A stretch of DNA of 64,000 nt from Gnetum montanum (lineage: Eukaryota > Streptophyta > Gnetopsida > Gnetales > Gnetaceae). Below are positions 1 to 12,011 of the stretch, in pieces. The position numbers were made by a program, and so were the translations under genes. Location: assembly GCA_015680685.1 (NCBI GenBank), contig MNCI01015680.1:284373-348372 (forward strand), given 5' to 3'. The notes under the pieces are model-generated. The model saw only the letters and a program-made list of their open reading frames with translations, ran no database searches and was not told the origin of the DNA. Every line of letters starts with the position of its first letter. The stretch's first letter is position 1.

Positions 1-306
1 GGGTCACACTGCAAGTCACGCTGGATGCTAGACAAGCGAGGCGGTGTTAATCCTTCTTGATTTTCTTTTTCAAGAAATCTATAAAATGGCAAAGGGATAT
101 GAAATCCCATGCAAAATCAGGCCAAATATTCAGCAAAAAAGAAATATATAATTTTTCCAAACGGGCCAGAGTTGGAGCTAATCTTTTTTAATTTTTTTTA
201 TCGCTTGAGGGCTTGTATTTCTAATTTGTATTTTTTTTATGGGCTTGAATGACCCACAAATTGTAAAATACATTGAACCTGGTCAAAGAAAACCCTAGCC
301 CAACCC

Positions 307-314
307 TATAAATA
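307..314 (+). promoter_or_regulatory. TATA box of a possible LTR or promoter fragment
   Basis: A perfect TATAAATA lies about 30 bases upstream of a purine-rich, AGAG-rich leader (about 340-400). From about 690 to 960 the DNA is richer in CpG and in words such as TTACGC than the AT-rich flank. This layout (TATA box, leader, GC-richer block) is common in plant LTRs, but no second LTR copy, target duplication or primer site is visible. It could equally be a promoter of unknown origin. Confidence 0.35.
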
Positions 315-960
315 CCCTATCAATTCACACAAACTAGAAGAGGCAAGAGAAGCAAAGCAAAAGCAACAAGAGAGAAGGGAGAGGAAGAGGCAAAAATTGG
401 AGAGATTGGAAATTCTGAAGGAGGACAGAACTTGCAATCCTTGGGCGCTTGGCACATCTGATTTTTGGCTTCCAAGTTCTTCTCACGTTCATCCTATTTC
501 ATCATCAGATCATCGTGTCATATCTTTCCGGGGCTAGGCGTTTGACTTGCCATTCACATTTGTGCAACTACGCTTTAACCGGTGCACATTTTTTTTTAAA
601 AAATATAATACAGTTTCATTATTGCCTCCCATTTACATTGTTTAGTTCTATTTATTCTTTACAAATATAGCTTTATTTATACTTTATTCATAATTCAATA
701 CGCTTTATTTACATTTCGTATCGCCATTTGCATTCCGTTTACATACCGTTTACGATAACCCCAACGCTAGCCGTAGCTTACGCTCGGGGAAGTCCTTGGT
801 TGATTTGCATGCAGACTATCCAAGGCACTCTGCCTTCGTTTACTTTTCCAGCTTGCCCTCGGGTGAAGGCAGAGTTAGCTGTGGCTACCCAATGATCTCT
901 CGGTGTTTGTTTCCCTTCTAGCCTTACACCGACGATTTAGGACGGTACAGCTATGATCTT

Positions 961-3560
961 GTCTAAGTTGCCAACATTATGTTGTCATTCAATAATTTTT
1001 CTCTGCTATAAATCTATCCTTGCATTACAATTTCCATAAATAAATATTGAGCCTTTTGCTACAATATCTTTACCTAAGAACTAAAAAGAATGATTGCAAG
1101 ATAACCCTATAGAATTGTACAATGTATCATCTTTAGGAGCAAAATAGCATATGGTAAGAAAAGCACAACCATGCTAACATAAGATTTTAAGGCAAACATA
1201 TTGTTTATGATTATTAATTTTTTTTAAAGCACACAATTTTCAAGAGATTTTCTCACTAGCATTGCAATGCTCCAAGAAGGTCTCCCTCTTTGTCCTGCTC
1301 TTGTATTTCTTGTAACAAAATTAATAATCAAGGAACTACAAAAATTAGGGAACCAACATCTTCACAAGTTTTTAACAAAACCAAAAATATCAAAGCTATC
1401 AAATAAGCTAATACTATTCAAAAGAATAACTTTATTTGCAATTCCACCATCAATGTTAAGAAATCCACACCTTAAAGGACCTATACATTTTTGGAATATG
1501 GTTGATTTGTAATTATTGCCATGTTACCATATAACTAACAACTAATACTCAATATCATGAAACTAAAACTAAAACTTTATATAAAAATATTATAAATATA
1601 GCCCCTCAAATAAAAAGACAATAAATTCTACTATATTAAAAAAAGATGGAGAAGATAATTCACCTATAAATGTGCATCTAAGTTTGCATTAAGAGAATAA
1701 TTATTTGTACTATTTCAGATTGTTGATTTTTCTAAAGTAAGAAGATTTAAAAGAATTTCTTATTTTGTAGGATTTTCTTAGCAACCTGATTTTTCGAATA
1801 ATGTGGGAGGCCTAACTATAAAAAACTAAATTTTTTCTAATTTTGTAGATATGATATCTTTGCAATCTATATGAGTTTTGGGCTGATCTTGGGCTTGTTG
1901 GAAAGTTCATTATGCATTCTATAAGCCTGTAAAATTTTAGATCAATTGAAATATATTTGATGATTGAAATCTAACTTCAAAAATATTGAATAAAATTGTT
2001 CAACATCCATGATAGAAATTGGTGATTTATGAAATGAATATCTTTGCAATTTGAAAGAGTTATGGAATAAGTGAATACTTGATATAAAGCTCTCTGAACA
2101 ATCTGCCTGTTTATAAAATTTCAACTTGATTTGATAGTTAAAATTCATTACTAAAAAGTAATCCCAAATGTGAGTTTTAGACTTCCTGAAATACAATGAA
2201 GTATATGATGCATGAAACCTTAATAGATTGGTGAATGTTGATGAATGAGATGAATAATCAATTGATGAATATGAAGAGAAATTTTATAATCAAATCAACA
2301 TTGTTGCTTCTTAATGAAAATAGAACATAATATGCCTATGTATTATAGGCATTTGATGGAGCCATTATAACTAATGAAGGGACAAGTCTATTTTCTTGGA
2401 AAATAGAATAGGAATTGAAGAAACATGTAAGATTGGGGTTATTCTATTATTGCATCCATCCATCAATCTTTTAATAAAGAAAAAGTTAAATAGATTTTCC
2501 TATATTATCCCCTATGATCTAAATTTTTTAAAAAAATTACAGGGTTGACATCTAACTTTTTCCTTTTATCTTCATGTTTTCACTTCAATATTTTGTACTT
2601 CCATATTTAGACATGAGCTTCAATTACTTTGAATTTTGGTTTGTAGAATTCATTTCTTATTATTTAAAATCCACAATAAATGTTGGTAAAGTGTCAAAGT
2701 TCAAAATGCATGCTAGAACCAACATAGACATATAAATGAGATAAAAAATTTTATTCCAAACTAGTATGTATTTTTGCTATAAAAAATAGATTTTCAAAAA
2801 AAATTCATTTCACTTTTTTTTTTTTTATTAATGATGTTATACCTAGTGGTGTAGTGAGAATGAAAGGTCATATAATCAAAAATGGTAATTACAATATCAA
2901 TAATAAAGAAACTAAAACATGTAAACAACTAGAATCCAGAAATGAAATAAAGAGGAAGAACCCTAACTTTATTTCTCAAGTATATGGGTACAACAAATAA
3001 ACAAAACCCTTATACAATATTGATAGAGATAATAAAGGTTTTGTGGGAAAGAGAATCACTGAGAAACCTTGAGAGATATAGATAATATGCAAAAAACTTA
3101 TAAAAGATAATGAACAAAACATAGAAAATGATCTAAAGAATGATGCTAGTGGTCATTTTTAATGTCAATTCAAAAGAAGTCATGAAGATAACCCTAAAAA
3201 GATGATTTGACACTTAGATCAATATTATGATGACTTGGGATGATGTTTGAGATGTAAAACATTAATATAGAGGACTTATCATGTGCTGATAAGAGGATCT
3301 TCTAGAAAATGATGCTGAAAATAAGACGATTCATTAATTTTTCCATCAATTTTGAGTTATGGTAGAAACTAAAGTCAAAATTAATGACCAATGAATCAAG
3401 ACAAAAACTATTGTAGAGATATGTGTAACCAAGCTCCAGATGGCTAATGAGAAGGAAGAGAAGTGGGTACAACACTAGTATATGTAGGAAATCCACACAA
3501 ACATTCACATAATCTGTTATGAGAAACATTCTGAACACTGAAAAAGTTTAATGACTGCAA
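961..3560. other. AT-rich stretch with no recognisable gene
   Basis: Short open frames occur on both strands but none resembles a protein family. The composition is uniformly AT-rich with homopolymer runs. I see no repeats, inverted termini or RNA genes here. Confidence 0.6.
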
Positions 3561-5123
3561 CTGCATTTGAATTTTTCCAGATAAATTGTTGCATCTTAAA
3601 TCGACTATTCCAGTACTAACACCTCCATTGATAGACGTATGTGCCCAATCAACCTATTATTGGATAAATTCAGCAGTCTCAAGGTAGTTAGCGCTCCTGT
3701 GGTTTCTGGACTCTCACCAGTGAGATTGTTCGCCAACAGGTCTATCACGTTGTTGCCTTCTATCACATGCACATCAAAATACTCTAACCCTTTCTTGGTT
3801 GTTGGAGAGGTCCAACACCCGCAGCTCTGTGAAATTGACTACCCATTCAAACATATTATAGCCGAGATCTAGCACTATGAGCTCATGCATTCTCTTCAAA
3901 TAACCTGGCAGAAAACCAGTTACCATATTCCTCCTCAAATTTAATACTACGAGATTCTTGCAATTAATCAAAGAATTTAATAGAGGTCCAGAGAAACGAT
4001 CCAGATGCCCGGATAGAACCAGCATGGAAGATGGAAAAATAACAGAAAGCATACCATGGAAATTGTTGTTCTCCATGTACAGGAAGGACAGCTGCTTGCA
4101 GTATTCGAGGGCCACAGAAATGCTGCCAGTGAGGCTGTTTTGAGATATATCTAGGGAGACTAAATTTACCAGATTTCCCATGGGAATTTGGCGGCTTAAC
4201 TAGTTTTCTTTTAAACTTGCATCCGTTGGCTGCGTCAAGTTACCGATGCATTTTGGAATACAGCCGCCAACGCCGAGCGTTGAATACTCCATAGTTAAAA
4301 TTTGCAGAATCGTCGATAAATCTTGCTCATTTCTGTTCTTATCATGGCTGGCAGATACATGCCAGTTTGTCCATTATGTAAATATTTTTTTCCCAATACA
4401 GATTGCATGACAGAATGTGCAATTTCGCATCGCAGCCATTTGCAGTGCTATCTTCATCTAGTGATTCCAAATTAAGTTTGTCATACACGGTATGATTGTT
4501 CATCAGACCCTGAAAATCTTTGGAACGAAGGCGGCCAGTAAAGCCCTGTAGATGAACAAAAGGAAACTGTTAAGCTTGCATCAATGGAGAAACAAGTCCA
4601 ACAACAACCAGCAATTGTCCGCAAATTTTGAGAATTATTTGTATCAGAAGAATTTCGATGCCATTTACATATATATAATAAATAAAGAAATTTAGAATTA
4701 CAAATAATGCAACAACTGCTCCATAATCAGTTAAATTAACGATCTCAGGCTCCTCTGAACACTTTATTCCCTAAATAGCATAGACCAACTGTTTACTGTT
4801 GACAGGGATTCATGAAATACATTATTACAGGCAGATTTGACTCCTTTGAGACGGTAAAACATAGAACAAACATTTACCATGTACTAGCACTTAGTACAAT
4901 AAGATGCATAGGGACGTGCTGAGATTAATACAGTAAAACAAAGTGAGAAGGACTCTCACTGACACATATAAGAAAGTTAAAAAGAAGGCAAACTTGACTA
5001 ACTTGACAGCTTTAGGGTTGCCTTCAAATAAGGTAAATTCCCAAAAACCGAGAAAGGCATCCCATTAAACATATTATGACCTACATCCACTAGTATGAGC
5101 TTATGCGTTTCTCTTAAATAATA

Positions 5124-5379
5124 TGGAAGAGGGCCGCTTAGCATATTCCTTCTCAAATCTAATATTGTAAGACTTCTGCAATTAATCAGAGACTTTGACA
5201 GGGTCCAATGGAAGAGGGCTGCTTAGCATATTCCTCCTCTAATCTAATACTGTAAGACTTCTGCAATTAATCAGAGACTTTGACAGGGGCCAATGGAAGA
5301 GGGCCACTTAGCATATTCCTCCTCTAATCTAATACTGTAAGACTTCTGCAATTAATCAGAGACTTTGACAAGGGTCCAA
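5124..5379. repeat. 85-bp tandem triplication inside LRR pseudogene I
   Basis: Three head-to-tail copies start at 5124, 5209 and 5294, each beginning TGGAAGAGGG and ending near GACAGGGTCCAA. The unit is 85 bases, not a multiple of three, so each copy shifts the LRR frame. Copies two and three are more alike than either is to copy one, which suggests stepwise duplication after the gene was already dead. Confidence 0.9.
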
Positions 5380-5712
5380 AGAAATTATTCATCTAGGCAG
5401 ACAAAACTACCATGGAAGATGGAATTGTTAGAGAAAGCTTACCATGGAAACTGTTGCTGTGCAGGTACAAGTATGACATCTGTCTGCAATTGCCTAGTGC
5501 AACAGGAATGTTACCAGTGAATCTGTTTTGGCAAAGATCTAAGAAGACCAAATTTACAAGTTTTCCCACTCTTTGGAATTTGGCCACTCACTGGTTTCCT
5601 CTTAAGCTTACAATGGTTAGCTGTGCCATGTCACTGATGTATTCTGGACTACAGCCACTGAGGTTTGAATCCTCTACAATAAAAACTTGCAAGTTTCTTG
5701 ACCTACACAATT

Positions 5713-6234
5713 TGTTATAATCAGATCTGAAAAAAATTAGATCTGAAAACACACTACAAATGCTCTAGAGAAATTATTAGAACCCTACAGATCTGAATAA
5801 ATCATTATAGGCAAACTATTGTGCTGTAGTAGGTCAAGAAACACTATAAATCACTCTCAAAACATTCTAAACCCTAGCAAACATTTGCTGTGATAACAAA
5901 ATGAAAGCAGAATGAAAACAGTAAAAATAGCACAAGAACACAGAGAGTTATGTGGTTCACCCAATCTGTTATTCCAACAGATCTCAGATCCCCGTCTCCG
6001 ATTGACGGTGTTGTTTTCCCAACACCAACAAGACTCACGTCTCCAAGGTAAAACCTTGATACAATGCTTTCACTTCACAGCACACCCTAAAGGCTACCCC
6101 AAGCCTTCTATTTATGAAGAAACATGAGGACCAAACCCCAATCCTAATACATGTCAGATAAAACACATCCCCACATCAAATGCAACATAAAAGGAAATAC
6201 ATAAATTAATGTATTTGTCTTCATTCTTCCAACA
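5713..6234 (-). mobile_element. Solo LTR, copia-like, inserted in LRR pseudogene I
   Basis: On the minus strand the 522-bp unit starts TGTTGGAAGAATG and ends TTATAACA. It is flanked by perfect 5-bp duplications CAATT (5708-5712 and 6235-6239). A minus-strand ATAAATAGAAG near 6110 fits a TATA box, giving the orientation. Removing the unit and one CAATT restores continuity with the homologous LRR sequence near 47830-47860. No internal coding region is present, so this is the product of LTR-LTR recombination. Assignment to copia rests on the TGTTGG start and size only. Confidence 0.85.
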
Positions 6235-7600
6235 CAATTCTCTTGGCAAAGCTTCCAAAGTGTGAAATGTTATTCTCAGCATCAGGTAGGACAAATTGCT
6301 GAGATTCCCTATGGATTTTGGGAATTTATTGCTGGAAGCATGCAAGTAACTTAATTGAGACATTACACCAATGCAATCCAATATTGCCCCTTGATTGCCT
6401 GTATTCAGAATTAATAGAACAAGTTGTTTCAATTAGTACAACTCTTGTGGAATAATGTCTGTAATGGAATCTGCCATTAATTCAAGATAGGCAAGTTGCT
6501 TGAGCATCCCTAAGTCAGTTGGAATACTTCCAATCAGCATATTTGAGCACAAGCTTAACTCTGTCAAGTTGTGGAGATTTTCCAGCTCTTTTGGGATTGT
6601 ACCTTTAAAATAGTTTCCATCCAGGTCTAGGCTCTTAAGTCAGGAGAATTTTCCCAACCAAGAAGGTATTGGGTCACCTCCTTCGTTGAAGGAAAACTAA
6701 AGATCTTGCAAGTCGCTATAATTGGCAAGCTGGCAGGGAAGACTTCCCTTCACTTCATGTACTTCCAAATACAGACTAGTTAGCTTGGAGAGATCTCCCA
6801 CCTCCTGTGGAATTGAACCTATGTAGTTTCCTAACAAAGATAGCATTTCAAGTTGTGGGAGTTTTATCATAAAGCAGGGTATTAGGCTGCTTCCAGTAAT
6901 GAAAGATAATTTGCAAATGGCTCAAATTTCCAAGCTCATATGGAATACTTGCATTCAATGTACCCATGAACAAAGATAGCTTCTTCAAATTAAGAAGCAA
7001 AGACACTTAATTCTATGGGATACTAATTCCAGCATATCCAAAGACACTTAATTCTAAATGCTGAAGTTGGAACAAATGTCTCAACCACAACAGTATGGAG
7101 CTACTTGAACTATCAAAGTACCACAACAATCTCAAATTGCAAAGGTGACTCAATTTTTGGAACTCCTTCTGAAATATCCTCTTTCAAATTGTATATGTCT
7201 AACTTGAGCTTTAGAAGAGATGTAAAATTTCCAAGGCAAACAAATATAACTAAAAGTTGCTTCCTTCAACACCCATGCTCAAGCTTTCAAGAGAAGAGTA
7301 GTTTCTAAAAGATTGGTGAATTAGACCTTGCATTTCTTTGAAATCAATACACAGGTATTGCAACTGATTGAGTCTACCGATCTCTTAAGGGATAGGACTA
7401 GACAAGTCCTTCAAAGAAAGATCCAAATAGGACAGAAATGTGAGATGGTATATAAATGGAGACATCACACCTGACCGATCAAACCAGCATAGCTCTAAGT
7501 GCGCGACTAGCATTGGTGTGAGAAATAAGAAGAGAGTGATAAGCACTTGACTGCAACCCAATTGATGCATGCTCCATGTGCATTGTGGCAAGTCCAATTA

Positions 7601-7924
7601 AAAAGCATGTATTTGGGATCTTCCTTAATTCCTACTTTGAATTAAAAGAGGACATTCACATCTGCATCTAAAGATGAAGATGAAGAAGTAGTAGAAGCAA
7701 CTGATCCCACCCAAAAAGTAGCACTATTATAACCATTGCCATGACTTTGCTTGCCTGATGTGCATTGCTAATGCCATTGCCATATCCAATTTTCCTGAGC
7801 AACTCAACTCTGGTGTGGCCAAAATTGAGTACACCCAAATTCTTTATATACACCACACTAGGCAACAATGACGTAGCTGAAAAGGATGAATTATGGGTTA
7901 TAAATTTAAGTTTGACAATTGCTT
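7601..7924. other. Upstream flank of LRR pseudogene I, no gene assigned
   Basis: A 66-codon minus-strand frame (7668-7868) rich in leucine and histidine lies upstream of the LRR start. It resembles nothing I recognise and may be chance. Confidence 0.4.
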
Positions 7925-8100
7925 AGGAAAATTGAGATGTTAGCCTAGTGGTAAGACTCTTAATTGCGTAGCTCCAAGTTATAGGTTTGATTTTAGTGAG
8001 CAATACTAAGTTATAAATTTTTAATTTGACAATATATTGAGAGTCAACAAAGTCTATCATTTCTTTTATTTTTACCCTTATGAAATCTACTTTATTCATT
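7925..8100 (+). repeat. Possible tRNA-derived SINE or tRNA relic
   Basis: TAGCCTAGTGGT at 7941-7952 resembles the Pol III A box, and GGTTTGATTTT at 7984-7994 resembles a B box (GGTTCGANTCC) with C-to-T changes. The spacing of about 32 bases suits a tRNA-derived promoter. No folded tRNA cloverleaf or target duplication was confirmed, so this is tentative. Confidence 0.4.
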
Positions 8101-8390
8101 AATGACTTAAATTCTTTTGCAATGGAAAAGTTTCGATAACACTTTCTCCTTGCAGTTGAACCAGCTGAACAGGGCTAAATTTTAGTACTGGCCCTTAATA
8201 CAACTTGGCAAAAGGTAAAAATTATGTAGTTTTAGTGATGCTATTAGTAGTTTGAGCACAAGCTCATAGTTCAACTGTGAATAAACTTGCAAAAGTTAAC
8301 TCAACCCCACAGATGTCAAGGTTAAACCATTCATTGCAGACACTTAACATGCCACTAGTAGAAAGAAAGACTCTGTGCTATGTGAACTGA

Positions 8391-8729
8391 CTATAAACCC
8401 ATAGTTTCGGTTTGATGAGAAAATAGCAGTTTAAATAAAGGCTTTTCAAAATGTGTGATCAAATTATCCACATGGAAAAATTGTACAGTTTTGTATAGAT
8501 GCTTGAACACAAAATTATCAAGTAACATTTGGCACAAACAACCAAACATCATAATTGGAGATGGTTCACATAGCTGAAGTCCAAGGGCTAGTTCAATGTT
8601 TCTGACATTGGTTACCTCTGGTATTTCATCTGGCATTGGCAAAGGGTAGCCTAGACCACTTTGAACATGGGGAAGAGCATCTACCTTCCAAATGTTTCCA
8701 TGAAATCTATGCATGCCAGGACGTACACA
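8391..8729 (-). pseudogene. RNC1: RNC1-like pseudogene, downstream exon, cut by a retrotransposon
   Basis: Minus-strand translation begins C-V-R-P-G-M-H-R-F and continues GNIW, LGYPL, IPE and RNIELALGLQLC, matching the middle of chloroplast RNC1. RNC1 is a plant RNase III-like protein that lacks nuclease residues and promotes splicing of chloroplast group II introns. Homology stops after LQLC (about 8568); the rest of the open frame to 8391 is unrelated, so the C-terminal half is lost. The exon start lies at the left edge of a Tat element, with only the 5-bp target duplication (8726-8730) between. The LTR terminal CA plus the G of the duplication forms a new CAG in front of the exon. Confidence 0.82.
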
Positions 8730-8730
8730 C

Positions 8731-10296
8731 TGTAACGACGGAAAATGTCGGTAGCTGGAATACCAAACAGACTTTCGTGTACACAGTCTTAACCACGGAT
8801 CAGTGTGAGGGCTGTGCTGGAGATAACGAATCCACAGTGCCCTGAAAGGTCTTGTCGATCAGAGAGGGACTTACTAAATCAGTAAAATCGATTTAAGATT
8901 ATAAGTATTTCGTGGAGTGATTTGGTTCGACAAGTCGCAAAATGAGGGGAAAATAACCTAGATGAATTATAACGATGATAATGCTAACATGATGAGAAGA
9001 GGCTAACACGAGAGAAACGCGTGGTTTCAAGATCTACACTTTGACTTGAAGAATGAATATTTTGTATATCATGTTACAATGGGGAGACCCTAATAACTTA
9101 ATGTGAGGCAAACACAAAATAATAAGAAAACTGTCCAAGCAGAAGTCTGATCTACCTCGTAGGTCAAAGATGGGATGCAAGGAAGGTCAAGTTCTGACGT
9201 CTATCGGTCAACTGTTTCTGATCAATAGAGCCTGCAAACCGTGCAAGATGATCTCACGATCTCTGATATGCTCCTTTCGCCTTAGGTAGTTTCTGCTCAG
9301 GGCTGCCAATGATCGCTGATGTAGAAAGTTGTGTCTTCCCCAAATGAACGATTGCTCCTGCTACCAATGCTTGAGCAAAATGTGCTCTATCTCTGCTAGG
9401 GGGTGATGCTGTCAAAAATTGCCAAAGTGCTGCTCTCTCTGTTTCTTGTCTCCTTTTTGTTTTTCTGTCTCTTCGTGTCTTTATGTTTTCGCTAACTGAA
9501 GTATTTATAGGTTTGACAACGTGTGCAGAAGGTCTGGCCGTGATGACACGTGTTTCAACCTTTCGAAATGTCATTGACTTAACCATTTTTGTGTCAAACT
9601 TTGTGATTACGCATAATACACTCATTTGCGTACTGTGCGTGTGAATAACAGATGTGCGTCGGGCATGTTTCAGCTGACTTTGGGCTGCATTACGCTCATT
9701 CGTGTTGCGTAGTGTGCAAGAGCGTAACAAAGTATGAAAACAATGGATTCAAGCTGTTTTACGCTCGCTTATTGTCGCCGAGCATAGTGAAGCGTAAACG
9801 ATGATTAGCTTGGCGATGCCTTACGCTGAGATACGCTACGTTGCGTAACGAGCGTAAGATGAGCTATCCGCACTCCGAGAGAAAAGAGTTGATCTGTTGC
9901 GCTTCCTTGGGCTTTGCCTTTGACTTTTTCAAAGCTCATTACGCTACCGTGCGTAACATAGCGTAGACTTGGCCTTGGACAAAAGACTTAGGAAACTATA
10001 CGAGAAGTTGCATATTACACTGCTTAAGCCTCTCCACATGCTGAAGTAAATGGCCTGTTGATGCCGGACCGTGTTAAACAGAATCACGCTAAGCGTCATT
10101 ACACTATGTCGCGTGATATAGCGTAAAGAGAGAAAACATAGTAAGATTGGGAATCTGCAAAGAAAGTCGAAGACTTGATGCTATGCGCCTCTTTGTCTTG
10201 CTCTACCTTGTTCTCCCTTCTGGAATTCTGACATGTGCTCTCGCCTGAATTGCGAATCTTTGCCTGAGGCCGACTCTCAATTTTCACGGTGTTTCA
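8731..10296 (-). repeat. 3' LTR of element T
   Basis: This is the left-hand LTR, downstream in the minus orientation, and the same length as its partner. A minus-strand TATA box CTATAAATA occurs at 9502-9510. Upstream of it on the minus strand (about 9600-10130) lie many GCGTAA/TTACGC words. Confidence 0.95.
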
Positions 10297-10298
10297 AT

Positions 10299-10309
10299 GG
10301 CCCCTCTTT
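10299..10309 (-). promoter_or_regulatory. Polypurine tract of element T
   Basis: On the minus strand AAAGAGGGGCC sits two bases from the 3' LTR, where plus-strand DNA synthesis of an LTR retrotransposon is primed. Confidence 0.8.
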
Positions 10310-10311
10310 GT

Positions 10312-11640
10312 TGATGGTTAGAGGGCTTGCCCGAAAGACGTTGACAAAGAATACGAAACACCAGATTGGTAAAAGCACCCACAGTGTCCATCAATGGCTA
10401 CTCAAGCATTGCCTTGTGAACATAGAAGGGCAAAGTTGGAGGGAATGGGAGATAGGATGGTATAGTAGGAAACAGGTTCGGGGAAGACGCAAATGAGTCA
10501 GGATGGTAGAAGTATAGAATACGCCCATTGAACACACAGAAACGTACACATACTTATGTCAACAGGAATGCTTTCAGACGAGCATAGTGCATCAGCCTGA
10601 GATTTCTCTGTTACAGACTATAGCAGGAATGCTTGCAAAAGGAGCACGACGCGTCACTTCTACGATATCTCTGCTACAACACTTAATCGCGTTACATCCG
10701 TTTATAGACTTGATTGCAGTGCAAGTGCGGAAAATGGGTGCTTTGCATATGTAGCTTTTGCATACAGGAAGTAGGTGGTAGGGATGAAACGAAATAAGAG
10801 CTAAGGGTAGGATTATGAGGGAAAGAGGCATGCACTTCTAAGTGGATGGGCGAACCTGAGCAGCCATCTCAAAACACTGTTTGTACTTCACCACTCAGAT
10901 GAACGCACCTTTGAACAACATCCTCGAAACAAGTAACCTGCAACCATAGAAGAAAACAGAGAACACCATTGCTCGTGCGAACAACCAGCGAAGTTGTTGA
11001 AACAAGTACCATTTGGGGCGCGATAAAGAGATCGGGCCGTGAAGAAGGAGCTGTAGCGTAAGGCCAGAGCCCCCAATCTGGACACTCGTCCCAGCATATC
11101 ATCACCAAAAGACATCAGACACAGTGTAGCTAACTGGTTATGCAGAGAACCAACTAGGTGAATCTGCGAAGCCAACGTCTGATAGTGATGATCAGCGGAG
11201 GTCCCCGAGGTCGTTGTTGACGAGGATTTCGTCGGGGCTCTGGTCGGTGAAACTAAACCCTTAGATGTACCACCGTTGCAGTGGGCGCAGCGACGGCATC
11301 TCCGAGGGGTCAGTAGTATGCCTCTCAGCTCATCCGGGGAATCAGTAGGATGCCGGTGGGGTGGCGATGCTGGGACTGTCCCAGTATCCCACCCTGTTTG
11401 TCGTGCAGCTATACAAAGATGATCACACTCGCCTGATTTGCATGGCGGTAGCCTGTAAGTCCCAGTTTTAAGTCTTGGTAGACTGTCATTGCTGGTTTTA
11501 AGTCTCAGCAGACCATGGTCCCAGTTTAAAGTCCAGGCAGACCGAGAAATGCTAGTTTTACGTCGTAGTGGATGGTGGTGTGTTTGATTTATGGTCTCAG
11601 CAGACCGTGCTGTGGGTGTCAGTTTCGTGTCATGACCCAA
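10312..11640 (-). other. 3' untranslated region of element T, with a 250-codon open frame
   Basis: A 250-codon minus-strand frame (10888-11640) is open but its upstream half overlaps the degenerate repeat array. Its composition (Thr, Ser, Arg, His-rich) and lack of any motif suggest a frame kept open by repeats rather than a gene. No known domain is visible. The position, between integrase and the 3' LTR, is the usual long 3' untranslated region of Tat elements. Confidence 0.45.
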
Positions 11641-11990
11641 GGACAGATCTTTGTTGGTTTTACGTCTCAGCAGACGGTTGCTTACCTTTGCTAGTTTTAT
11701 GTGATGGCGGACAGCTAGTGCTAGTTTAGCGTCGTGGCGGACGCATGAAAAGGATGCTAGTTTTTCATCTTGGCAGACCTGTACAACACTGCCTGTTTTA
11801 CGTCATAGCAGACGGTCACAACGTGCCAGTTTAGCGTCGTAGCGGACGCTTGTTGCCAGTTTAGCGTCGTGGTGGACGCGTGTAGGGAATGCCAGTTTAG
11901 TGTCGTGGTGGACGGCTGTTGCCAGTTTAGCGTTGTAGCGGACGATTGTTGCCAATTTAGCGTCGTAGCGGACGATTGTTGCCATACTTG
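11440..11990. repeat. Tandem array 1 of element T, unit about 30 bp
   Basis: Copies of the pattern GCCAGTTTAGCGTCGTAGCG followed by GAC and a short variable linker repeat about every 30 bases. They are most regular at 11800-11990 and degenerate towards 11440. The array lies just past the integrase stop. Tandem repeats in the 3' untranslated region of Tat/Ogre elements are known and can seed satellites. Confidence 0.9.
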
Positions 11991-12011
11991 ATGTTCACAC
12001 TGGAGATGCTG

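Larger units (their letters stand above)
3560..7600 (-). pseudogene. LRR receptor-like protein pseudogene, copy I
   Basis: Read on the minus strand from about 7600 to 3640, the fragments carry plant extracellular leucine-rich repeats, for example LVNLVSLDISQNSLTGSI and LVVLNLRRNMVTGFLP (3774-4181). LVFLDLCQNRFTGNIPVALG is at 5393-5587 and LSYLDLS at 7385-7597. In the receptor-like protein/kinase family such repeats form the ligand-binding ectodomain at the plasma membrane. No transmembrane segment or kinase domain is visible. The frame is broken by many stops, shifts, an 85-bp triplication (5124-5379) and a solo LTR (5713-6234). A 5' end near 7600 is suggested by alignment with the second locus near 53060. 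This is clearly a pseudogene; kinase versus kinase-less class cannot be decided. Confidence 0.85.

Noticed and set aside
10888-11640. A 250-codon open frame in the 3' part of element T as a new gene
   Set aside because: Half overlaps the tandem array, there is no recognisable domain, and open frames arise easily from repeats without stops.
11803-11985. A periodic protein (repeats of VRYDAKLAT) as a real product
   Set aside because: It is a translation of tandem array 1; the periodicity is that of the DNA.
11440-11990. CRISPR-like array
   Set aside because: The units are contiguous degenerate tandem repeats with no unique spacers, in a plant retrotransposon.
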